Below, piece after piece: positions 45,475 to 56,052 of a DNA stretch of 64,000 bases. The first letter of the stretch is position 1; every line of letters begins with the position of its first letter. This stretch comes from Synchiropus splendidus (lineage: Eukaryota; Chordata; Actinopteri; Syngnathiformes; Callionymidae), in NCBI RefSeq assembly GCF_027744825.2, contig NC_071340.1, positions 9,005,501-9,069,500 of the forward strand, given 5' to 3'. The notes under the pieces were generated by a model, which was given only the letters and a program-made list of their open reading frames with translations, was not told where the DNA came from and made no database searches. Position numbers and translations under genes: made by a program.

Positions 45475-48400
45475 TTATTAATATATACATTTAGCCTTTC
45501 TTGATAATATAATTCGTGTATTAGCTTGCTCAAATATTGTGGCATAACCACACTTATTGCTGTCTTTATCTGATAAACCTTTATTGGTCAGACAAGTGAG
45601 AAATACCAACATTGAGGTAACTAGTGGACACCAAGAAAAGCAAGGGAAAACGTGATAAAAGTGAAGAAAGGCCAGCAAAAGTTGGCTGATCAAATCAAAA
45701 GAGTTTGACCTGATGCACTACATACAATAAATACAACAGTGAATTTGCAATGACAGTAAACAGCTGCACATAGAAAGAACTAAAAATATTCTCCATCATA
45801 AATTCTTGTTTGGACGCTCGCTTCGACCTGCATAGTTTAGATAACCTATTTAAATATATGTTTTTTGCCAAAGCACCTGCACACACATTTATTAAAATCC
45901 ATGTTCAACGCATACCTTCGGTGGATGGAGTTGTGCTCATAAAGCAATGGAGTACTGCGGCTCTCAGGCCTGTCTTCGGAAAACAGTTTAATTGGGTCTG
46001 AACGTATCGACCGCTTGCCGTTCAATCGATTCACCAGGGGCTCCGGTCAAAGTTGACTTCCCTGCCCTTCCTCCTGCTATCACAGTTTCACCCTCAGGTC
46101 ACTGGTGAGTTGGTCAGTCGTGAGGGAACGTGGCTCTCTTTTTTTAATTGAAGACAAGTTGTAGTTGAACCCACGTCAGGAAAACGTCATTGTGACTCAA
46201 TCATGAGGGCTGAGAAATGACAGACACACAGACAAACAAAAGTAGTAGTCAAGTAATCTGAGAACAGTGACACCCCAAATTGAAACACCTCCTCTCATGA
46301 GGTGACCACCAAACCACCTACGCCACAGAAAGCCAATCTACACCAACATCAATCAGCTTCACTGACTGTTGGTGCTGTTGTCGGTGCTGACAGAGACGAA
46401 GATGAGGGACCACACTGTTTCTGTCATGGCCTCGCTCCACTTGCAGCTCGTCGCTGGTGGAATACAAAAGACCAACCATCTGAAATGAGGTTTTCCTCAC
46501 TGGATTTCCACTCAAGCAACTATCAATTTATAAATGTCTAGTGACAGCCTGAGTACAACTCATTCATTTTGTGTAGAATTTCAATTACTTGGTGGTGTCA
46601 CATATGCACGTAACCCTGGTTCTAAGAGAGACTGCCTGAATGTTATGCTACTCTCCATGTCACTGAGGTGCCATAGTTACTCTGAGCCTCCCGTCTGCCC
46701 CACTGGAGTTGTTACAGAGAAAGACTACTCGTAAACATACGTTTTGAAAGTTGATCGGGATCCAGTCCAGTCGACTAGGGATTCTGAACTATTATTACAG
46801 AGATGGGTGGAGCCACTGAGTGAAAGGTGGTGAATGCGGAATGGAGAGAAGTGGCTAACCTCTAAGTAACACATTTTCACATACAATAGCAACTGCTTTC
46901 AAGTGAACTTTTGTCCACTGTCAATGGCGAAGTCGGCCTTTTGTGATCATGGTTGGGTGTTTTAATCTAGAGAAATGTTTCCCCTCAGTGTAGCGGGGCT
47001 TGTGTTACTATTGCTAGTACAGAGTGAAAGGAGGACAACCCAGTGTTTTAACTCTGCTTTAACCCAACCTCCGTCTTTCTTTGTGCGTGACATGCTACCC
47101 ACAGCCTCTGGAAGTGCCATATAAGGCGAAACATGCTTCAATGAAACCCTTATCCGACAACGTGCAATGTGAAAAGCTGACGTTAGTGTCACTCTGGCAA
47201 AAAAATCCATTTGAAAATGCTTCCTTTTCGGTGCCTTAGAAGTGAGTTGGTAAAAGAACATGAAAGTGAGTTGGATAAAACCCATTATTTTGCTGGGTAT
47301 GAAGTTGTACTGTACCGACTGCATCTGTCCTTCTGCCGTTTGAGTTGAAGTAAAAATAAGGCTGTGAATCCACAACGGTGCTGGGTGTATTACAGGATGC
47401 TTGTGTATATTTTAGGGGACGTGCCTGGTGGGAGAACTCTGGTTGACTGGAGCTGAAGTGATCAAATGCGGAACAGCTGCGACGCAGGCACTTTCAGTGG
47501 AACAGAGGCGTTATTTACTTTTAATCTTAGATTGTAAGATTATAGGTTGGTTGCACTTTGCGTCTGCAGGCCACATATGATATTGATATTAACTGAAACA
47601 GTTAAAGATCCCACAAAAGTGTAAATCTGGTTGCAATACACGGTTCTTTTTTTCTGTCCAACTCACATGTTACATCTGTATTTGAAATGTTAAGAGGTCT
47701 AACTTATAATACAGCGATCCGTCTACTTGCTCGGGGATTACAAAGCCGCTATGAATGAGTGAATAAAAATATGGTGAACAGGGTCACCGACAGGCCAGAG
47801 CCAATCTCAGCAAACACAAGATAAGGAGCAGGTCACACCCACACCAGCTACCAATCAATCACAGCGCCAACTCACACACAGACAAACAGCTTTCCACCAT
47901 CACATTCATAAACCTTTTTGGTCACCGGTATATGGCTCGGCTGAGTACACATGCCTCTTATAAACCCAAGCAAACACTTTGAAATGCCTTTATTTGGCTG
48001 TGAGGTGATGGAGCCCGGAGAGATTTGTATGTACTACGAAAATAAAGTGATGAAAGTATCAAGAGAAGGAAATGTGCAGGTGGTGAATGCGAAAGCTTTC
48101 AGAGTTCTGAGATTGACTTGATCCCTCTGTGACCTCTTTGCTTTGGAAATGACAGGAATGTTATTAATCGATGACCCCAAAGTTTTTTTTTGTCCAGCTA
48201 AGGGCAACAGTGCAAGAGAGTGTGCCCCCAAGAGCTGACTATAGGGGCAACAAGTCAAGGCAAATTGCTCTGAATGTTGCATGTTATGCTATACGGTTCA
48301 GTCAAGATGCTCTTTCCAGAAGTCCTGCCCTGCCGACAGCTTGCGTTGGCGTTGTCCAGCTATCGTCCAATGACTTGCGTGATGAGGGAAATGCGTCAGA

Positions 48401-49115
48401 ACTGCCTGACTCCAGGTGCTGGATCCTCCAGCTCACGTGAGGGATTCATCCTGTGCTGAAGAGCTGACGGTAATTAAATACCACATTTCCATTGATCTCC
48501 TTCATCTCCTCCAACATCCTCCCTCATCACTCTCCTATTCCCGTTCTCCTCCCAAGGAGGGATCTTGAATAAATAATGCCAGTTTCCAAGTGTGGGTTTG
48601 TTAATTATGAGCCCAGAGGGTTCCGACTGACCTTTCGCAGATATACTGTACCACGTAGCCCTGGGCCAGAAGCCTGCAGTGAGACAAAGTGAACGCAGTG
48701 CACCGAGGGACTGTATGGAAGCAGCTTCTCAGATCTTCCAGCCAGGATTTACAGGGATAAATACCGCTTGAACTCAGTCCGGCTGAGCTTGTGCCACACA
48801 TCACTCAATGTTGCATCGATTAAATGCTCAGAAAAAAAGTGCTTAGACTATTGATATATTATATATGATTATATATGATGTAAATTCCGTACTGAATAGA
48901 TCTTGTTCATCTATAACCCACAGCGGTCTATAAGCCGTCGGTGCAGTGGTGTTGTCTGCGCTGTAGAAAGGTCAGTTGAATCAAAATGCATAAAGATCAC
49001 CTCTAAATGAGTTTTGAAAATGTTGTCCAGCATGGAGACTGAGTCATGAAACAAACTCAGCAATGTTCTGAACTTGCATCATGAGCTCCTCAAGGCTTTT
49101 ATTTTTTATTTTAAA
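45475..49115. other. gene-free stretch
   Basis: No gene is recognised. It contains a dispersed repeat copy (46896-46952). 47775-47910 resembles a degenerate fish interspersed repeat (GCCAATCTCAGC, CACACCAGCTACCAATCAAT, ACACAGACAAACAGCTTTCC). A tandem ATTATATATG pair lies near 48855-48878. Confidence 0.3.
46896..46952 (+). repeat. 55-bp dispersed repeat, copy 4
   Basis: TTTCAAGTGAACTTTTGTCC then ACTGTCAATGGCGAAGTCGG and CCTTTTGTGATCATGG. Aligns with copies at 11836, 27257 and 32568. Confidence 0.45.
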
Positions 49116-49116
49116 G

Positions 49117-49232
49117 TGTTTTCACCGGCATGTCCGGCGTTCCGAGTCCACAACCGGTCTCAGCTGCTGGGTCTCATCTCTGGTCCTCCAGGAGACCGGT
49201 TGTGGACCGTCGGACACGTGGGTGAAAACAGC
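49117..49232. repeat. long imperfect hairpin, arms about 40 bp, 30-nt loop
   Basis: GTCCACAACCGGTCTC (49146-49161) is the exact inverse of GAGACCGGTTGTGGAC (49192-49207). Outward, ATGTCCGGCG pairs with the inverse of CGTCGGACAC, interrupted by a 6-nt bulge (TTCCGA) on the left, and TGTTTTCACC at 49117-49126 pairs with GGTGAAAACA at 49221-49230. The total fold is about 115 nt. The size is compatible with a small MITE or a precursor-miRNA-like stem, though the stem is longer and more perfect than a usual miRNA. No flanking duplication is seen. Confidence 0.85.
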
Positions 49233-49778
49233 GCATTGTGAGCGCTCTGCTGTAAGTGAAATGTTCGGCAGGATGACACTCTTCAGCCTGAAAAAATCCA
49301 TACAGTACATCATATATGCTATGTAAATATATGTTGGCCAAAAAGACAGAACTGGACAACAAAGCCCTTTTTGGGATTGTTTATCTATTAGATCCTAATA
49401 GTATTTTTAAGATCATTTCAAAAAGATATCGAAAATAAACTCTGTCGCTCTTGAATAAACCGGTCGTGGTATTGCAGAGGACACTTCTCCTTCTCTTTCT
49501 TTTGAACCGCTCTTAATCACACACTTCTAACGCAGGATGACAAAATACTGAACACACCGATGTGGATTTCAACACTCGTTCTCTGCAGGCTGCTCAAAAC
49601 TGACGTAATGACGCAACACACGTACGTAACACGGTGACATCTATAACTTTGTTAAAGTAACACTGTCATGGGACGGTAACATTTAAATAACAAAACATTT
49701 TCCAACTGGTTACATATATGTTGTATGAGGTGCAGTGTACAGTGTGTTCTTGGCATTCTAGAGCAGGCTGTGCTCACT
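49233..49778. other. gene-free stretch
   Basis: No gene or clear repeat is seen in this AT-rich segment before the LINE remnant. Confidence 0.3.
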
Positions 49779-50200
49779 CAGTTCAGGAAGCTGAATCTTT
49801 GGAAGACAGCGGGTCCGGACAGAGTTTCCCCTGCCATCCTGAAGCATTGTGCCACTGAGCTGTTGGGGACGACTGTCTCCAAGACTTTGACCCTCATCAT
49901 CGGGTCTCCTCAGGGCTGTGTTCTTTCTCCATGGCTCTTCTTCCTGTACACCAACTGCTGGACCACCAGCCACCAGTCCGTGAAGCTGATCAAGTTTGTG
50001 GTGTTCTGGTGCAGCCACAACAACCTGGAGCTCAACGCCCAGAAGACAGTGGAGATGATCATGGACGTCAGGAGAATCACAGCTCCTCCATCCCCTTCCA
50101 TCTTGGCTGGTTCGCCCATTCCCATTGTGGACTCCTTCAGCTTCCTGGGAACCACCATCACTGAGGACCTCCAATCATGCAAGAAGTACTATGATGCGTT
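49779..50200 (+). pseudogene. LINE reverse transcriptase remnant lacking its catalytic core
   Basis: An open frame of 169 codons (49725-50234) reads, from about residue 19, QFRKLNLWKTAGPDRVSPAI, then GSPQGCVLSPWLFFLYTN (residues 60-77), SHQSVKLIKF (82-91), WCSHNNLELNAQKTVEM (95-111) and FSFLGTTITEDL (138-149). These are fingers and palm motifs of a fish LINE reverse transcriptase of the jockey/CR1/L2 group. Two in-frame deletions are evident. One sits before GSPQGC and removes the motif A region with its first catalytic Asp. The other sits after KF and removes the ADD catalytic pair and the sequence up to WCS. The open frame is therefore intact by chance, but the enzyme is dead. Residues before 19 and after about 150 are outside the homology. 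Confidence 0.85.
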
Positions 50201-50235
50201 GCAGTTCAAGTTATCAATAACCAGCTTTATCTGAA

Positions 50236-53200
50236 CAGTGTGTTTATTATAGAGCATCCTGTAGATGCATTGTGTTCACGTGCGCGTGTGTACCAGCAGT
50301 GTGGTCTCTCTCTGAACAGAACATCCTCGAGGTCCCTGCAAAAAAATTTGGCTTGAACCGCCGCAGGAGCCAAACGCACTTTCAAGGACTTTCATGAAGC
50401 ACAAATTTTCAAAATGTCACCTTAAATTAGTGTTCATTTTTATGTGTTTTTTAAGCTTTGAGTTTACATGACATTTCTGTTTAATACATGATTTTTAAAA
50501 ATACCAATGAGATTAGTAAATTATCATTCTTTTTTAATTTGCGGAGCAAAGCACAACTACAAGGTCACACTGCGTCTATGTTTTTGCAGTCAAGTTGTTT
50601 TCGATCTATTCATCATCTCGGTTTAGTGATTTTTTTAAAGATCTATATTTAATTTCCTGAGTATATCGTGGTCCCTGTATTGTTTTCGTTCCACCCTTAG
50701 AAAAGACCAACAAAAATAACATTTATTTTTATCCTCAAGAGCTCTCCGTATTATAGCAAAAATACATTTTAACTATCATGTTTATCATAAAAATGACACT
50801 ACAAAATCACTGACAGAGCTCAGACCTCCGCCAAGCAGCTCATTTCCATGCATACTGAGTTTTCGCTACCGAATTTTATATCTACACCACTTTTCAGCAT
50901 TTCAAACAACATTGATATCAATAACATACACTTCCAAATGAGGTCAACCACAGCTGGCAAGTGTTGCTCCCGGATCTTGCTTGCAAACCCAGTAGAAACC
51001 ATGGGAAATAGTTGGTTGAGCTTGCGCAGCAAGAACTGAGCATAGTCCACTGCAGGGCTTAAATTCCATTTATATTCTGAGACTAGTGTGAAGGGCTGTC
51101 GAGGCAAAAGAAGAAAAATAATCTTAATTGGAGATTAAACATTCTTATTTCAACATTATAAAATAGGAAGAGTGTAGTGCATTTTTTTATGTTTAAAGAA
51201 TCACAACATAAATCCTTTAGAAGTGGTGAATATAGTGGAAACACATGGGTTAAACGTGTAGCTATGATATACACGCACTGACAAAGATACTTAAAAAAGG
51301 TTTAATGATTACTGGACAAATCTAAGAGACAGACCAAAAAAAAAAAAGCTGTTATATTCAGAATTTGAAAAGTAATGGATGATGAAAAAAAATACGTCTT
51401 TTGAAGGTTTTCTCATGAGACGAGCATAAATACACGGAAATTCAGGATCCAAATGCAACACCACCAAACAGAAATTATTTGTACTGTTATTAGCACTTCA
51501 CTCTCTTTAAAATTGGTTTACAATTACTATTATTTTTTTATTATTATATTAGAGGCAGATAAGCAAAGGCCTCTAAAGGTAATGAATAAAAAAGTTGTAT
51601 TGTTTCAGCCAAACTTCTCTTCTCTCTCTTGTTTCTTCCCCAGTAAGGACATACAGAGTAATTAAATCTAGAAATAAAACAATTTTGAACAAAATCGGCT
51701 GATTTTTTATCGACTCGAATTGACACAACCAATGACTAATGATAAAATCAAATTGGTGTTAAACATCCTTTCATATGTATGCTGTTTAAATTTGCATCAT
51801 TTAATATTTGGAGGAAATAAGCAGGAAAAGAAGATCTTAAATGCTCCACAAGAAGTGATGTGCTGAGCGCTGGATAACAAACTGATAGTTGGTTCACTTT
51901 CTAGATGTCTGAGGCGAAGATCTGCGCACGTGTGTGAATGCTCAGTTTCAGATAGTGCAGTTAGTCTTCCAGATTTGACAGCTGTGATATAATACGTTAC
52001 GCAAACGGAACATGAGAAGAGATTCTCTTCCTGGTGACCAAAACAAGTGTTTGGCGCCATGTCACAATGAAAATGCTTCAGCCGTTTGACTCATTTCAAA
52101 GAAGGAAATACCTCTATATAATGAGGCATTTACTTCAACTCTGGAGTAAGGATTGCCTTGTGTCTGATGTATTGTCTCCTAGCAACAGCGGATACAGAGA
52201 TATAGTTACCGATTTCTGTATGCAATGTTGTACGCTCAGGTGTGAAAAACGGATCACTGTCCATTTTCCATTTTCAAACATCACTTTCTTGCTCAATCCA
52301 TAATGATGGATTTTATTTTCATACTCGAAGTACCTGTTTTTGTCTGAAGGAACGTATGATATGATTCATTTTGTTTTCAATTTAGTCACAGGATAATGTT
52401 GCCACTGACCCAAGAGATTTTACTGAAATTAAAGTAGCACTCCAAAACCTCGCCTTTGCAATGTCTCCTCCACAATGGTGCTTGGTTCATTCCCGGCACA
52501 TGCTGGCAACAATTACCCATCTCCAGCGTGGTCTGTTCCTTCCCTGGCTAATGCATGAGAGCTCTTTGCTTTTTGTTCATCCCCCCCTTCTGAATGTTCC
52601 GAGCAACGCGGGACGGCTGAAAGAGTGCCACGCTCCTTTTGAGCTGCAGCTTAAATGGACGGTGCAGTGTGAGATGGGGACACATACGGTTAAAGGAACG
52701 TGGATTTAAAAAGTGCCAGTGTGTATTTAACAATGGGGCCTTTTCAGCATGAAACCTTGAATAGGTTATGAACTATGATGAAAATAGAATGAAGCTTTCA
52801 TGATGAGAGATATGTGCTTAAAGAAACAGTGATCCGTGATTGAGTCAAGTGTCTTAGAGAGCAATGTTATGGTGGCTCTATAGCACTCAACCTCGAGGCT
52901 AAACGTGGTTGTCATTTTGTGCAGCAGTTAGAGACTGACACCCCTCTTCAGTAGCTAGAAAATCCCTGTGACTAGAAAGCTCCAGTGAACTGTGATACAT
53001 TTATTGCTGGTCCTTTATTTTATCATTTTTGGAACGGTCCAAATTATACTGAACTAGTTCGGCGAGAGGGATCCAGGAGCTGAAGGCCACTCATGGCGAA
53101 GGAAAGAAAATGAATGACTGCTGCTTCGCTGATCCTCCTTTTGAGAAGAATTCCACGGTTAAGTGTTGTTGGTGACCTAGATGCTGTTTCTACAGATTTC

Positions 53201-53931
53201 TAGAGGATGGGACACAGCTGTCTGCTGTGCTCCCCTAGTGTACCCAGCTGTTCTGGACTACTTTTCTGGCCCTCTTATCGCTCCTGAGTTCCAGCCACAC
53301 ACCCCACTACAAAAATTTTTTTATTTATTTATTTATTTTAAAGAGTTGTTTAACTCCAACTGCCACAGCTCTACAGATCCACATGAATGTTCATTTGATT
53401 TCACACAGTGAAGATGATGAGATCACAGATAAGACACTACAGACTATCATTGTCCACAGTACTCATGTAAACTAGATTCTGTGAAGTGAAGACAAAGTAA
53501 GAATTCCACAATGGTTTGGTAGCTCAAAATTGGAATCCAAATTGTCAGTTCAAATAACATAATTTTGCAGGTGAATGAAGGAAATTGGGGGTCCAATATC
53601 TCACTTTATTAAGTCCAAATAGGGACAGAAAAACAAACAGAAAGACTGGAGAGTCACAAATAATATAAACTAAATAAATCCCAAAACAAAAATAGAAAAT
53701 AGACAAACATATGGCACGTCCGTGAAGGACACACAAGGGGAAAACAGCAAGTCGGGCAAGAAACAAAACCAAAATGAAAGTGTGAGATGACAGCCGGTGT
53801 ATCACTGGGCACCTTCAGACCGACACCCACTGACAGACACGTATGTGGAGCTCAGTTAATACCAGTGTGTGAGCAGAGTATGGATGGAAACTGAAGGAGT
53901 ACGTGGAAAGCAATATAAAACCTACACATAA
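50236..53931. other. gene-free stretch
   Basis: No gene is recognised. A very strong polypyrimidine-AG (TTCTCTTCTCTCTCTTG then TTTCTTCCCCAG) ends at 51644, followed 30 nt later by AATAAA, but no coding exon can be defined. A TTTA tetranucleotide run lies at 53317-53340. 53545-53810 is an A-rich AAACAAA-type segment that resembles the minus strand of a T-rich fish repeat, without defined ends. Confidence 0.3.
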
Positions 53932-54065
53932 AGGTCTCGATCTCAAGACTGAGAGAGTATTTTCAAGCTCTCAGCCTTTGTCTTGATCCTGCACTCCGTC
54001 TCAGTCTTGTCTCAGGCTCCAACATGCTGGACTTGTCGAGAGTAGTAGTCGAGATTTGTTGATTT
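53932..54065. repeat. degenerate CTCGGTCTTG-type repeat fragment
   Basis: GGTCTCGATCTCAAGACTGA, CTTTGTCTTGATCCTGCACT and CCGTCTCAGTCTTGTCTCAG are units of the GTCTTG/GTCTCG-rich repeat that is better preserved at 62199-62705. Its termini cannot be fixed. Confidence 0.45.
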
Positions 54066-55326
54066 TTTTGGAACATGAAATGCAGGGTGTTCCTGAGTTT
54101 GCTTAAAAACCAAATCAGTCTCTTGCTGTGAAATATTGCAACCTGCTTGTCACGTAGTGCTCACTAAGTGCTCTCCGATTTGACATCCTACAGTATATAG
54201 GAGAGAGACAGGAGAGATGTTAGTCACAGCTATGTCATCAAGGTCAGCAGTCATTTCATTTGCATATTCCAGTCACAAAGAAGACAGAGCAGAGGACGAA
54301 GAGTCTTTTCGATATGGCTTGAGGGATTGAAAAGGAGCAGGGAGAAGAGTAAATATAATGTCTTTTTCTTTTCTGTCACAGATCGATGACTAGCTTTAGA
54401 TGAGTACGGAACTTAAGTGGAGATTGTTGGATGCAGTAAGAGCACAAATGCTGATCACTTGAAAATACACCGACACAGTCAAAAACTCTAATGAGTTTTT
54501 AGCCATTGCTTGATAACTTCTGCAGGTTTCTGAGTGTGTCAATCATCACTCCCCATTTTCATTGACTTTCCTTGAAAGCAGAGCAGAAGTGGGGATGAAT
54601 CTTTTCTGTCTTTACAGAGCTTTTGTGGCTAGTCAAGGTCAAAAACAATCCTGTTTGGATCACTGACCGTGATGTTTCAAGCCTTGAATTTCCTTACTTT
54701 CTGCAGGAATCTCACCAAGCTGAGTCAAGTCCTCGCTCCACAATATGTTCCTCTCTGTATCCCACCCTGTGCTTGATTAGGTTTCCGTGAAGAGCCTGAG
54801 ATCATCAGCTTCCATGTCTCCTGGTGCTAGATATTCATCATGTTGTTCTCTCTTGCATTGGCTTCCGAGCGAGCAAGTCTCTCCTCAGACTTGGTCCATG
54901 AAGTTTTCAATTTTGTTCCCTTTATCAGTGTTTGTGGACACCAGGCTATGAACACGTTTCTTCACTGTTTTGTTTCCTTGGTCCAGTTCTTTAACTTTTA
55001 TCTTCCTGTGAAAACATCCACCTTTATTTTGCCATTTTCCTCCCTTTGTTTCTCCTCTGACTCTTTCATCATGGCATTTTCCTCTTGTTGGCTTTGATCT
55101 TGCACGGTGTTGTCATCTTTACCATCCTAACCTCTATTTGTTTTCACCCTTCTTCCTTCAATGCTGATTGAATCACTGTGATTCAATTCTGTGTGACTTC
55201 ATTATTACTGGTTCCCTTGCTGTACAGCGATGGTTTCTTCCAACGGACTTACCTCCAGGTCTGTCGGGCAGGTGTTGAGATTGCTTGTGTCAGATCTTTG
55301 TTTTTATCAGTTTATTGGGTGCCTTT
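54066..55326. other. gene-free pyrimidine-rich stretch
   Basis: No gene is recognised. 54760-55320 is T/C-rich on the plus strand with many short open frames. None resembles a known protein. Confidence 0.3.
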
Positions 55327-55328
55327 TA

Positions 55329-56050
55329 CAGTGGTACCTCGGTTCTTGACCACAATCCGTTCCAGACGGCCGTTCGAGAAGCGATTTTTTCGATATCTGA
55401 ATCGATTTTTCCCATTACAATTAAGGAAAAAGAAATAATGTGTTCCAAGCCTTAAAATAGACTTTTGTAGGAGTGAATGTAGAGTGTCTGCTGCAGGTGC
55501 GCCGTTCCTCTATGTGTGTGGCCGCTGCATGTGGGAGGGGTTACCGAGTGAGTGACGTCTCTCCAGAAGTGAAGAGGTGCCCGGTGCGTGTCCAGCTCTG
55601 AATGTGCGCTTCTGTGCAGTTTGGCTGTGACAAAGTCATAAACCAAGTCACGCTCTGTCCCAGACTCACCTCATCCCTGTCCCAGCTCCAACAGGACATC
55701 AAACCCTGGAGTGTGCGCTCCAGCCTCGGAGGTGTGGAGAGCGGGCACCTCCCCTGTGACACTCTACCACGGTCCAGTGCGGAGACAGGAAAGGTTTTAC
55801 ACCTCAATATGAAGAAAAAACAGTCAGTAAATGTAGGTAACGGGACACGTCTGCATACAGAGGCTGCGTCATACACAATAACAAAGCGCGTTGTGGGTCA
55901 GCTGATCGGTTCGTGCACATTATGTTTTTTCCACCTTTTTCGGAGGCGTTCGAGTTCTGGATTTTTGTTTGAAATCAGAAGCAAAAAAATCTCGAAATTT
56001 TTGTACGGACTCCGATTTGTTTGAATTCCGTGATGTTCGAGGTACCACTG
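55329..56050 (+). mobile_element. Tigger-like TA-inserting MITE, copy 4 (722 bp)
   Basis: Ends CAGTGGTACCTCGGTTCTTG and GTACCACTG, with TA at 55327-55328 and 56051-56052. It is in the same orientation as copies 1 and 3. Over the roughly 215 bp from GTAGGAGTGAATG to CATCCCTGTCCCAGC it differs from copy 1 at about four positions by eye, so both copies are young. Its left end keeps a segment (ATCCGTTCCAGACGGCCGTT) that copy 1 has lost, which makes it the fullest copy here. There is no transposase frame. Confidence 0.9.
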
Positions 56051-56052
56051 TA

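Noticed and set aside
45033..45551. 172-codon minus-strand open frame
   Set aside because: It lies across the deleted MITE copy 3 and its flank. The frame comes from deletion joins and resembles no protein.
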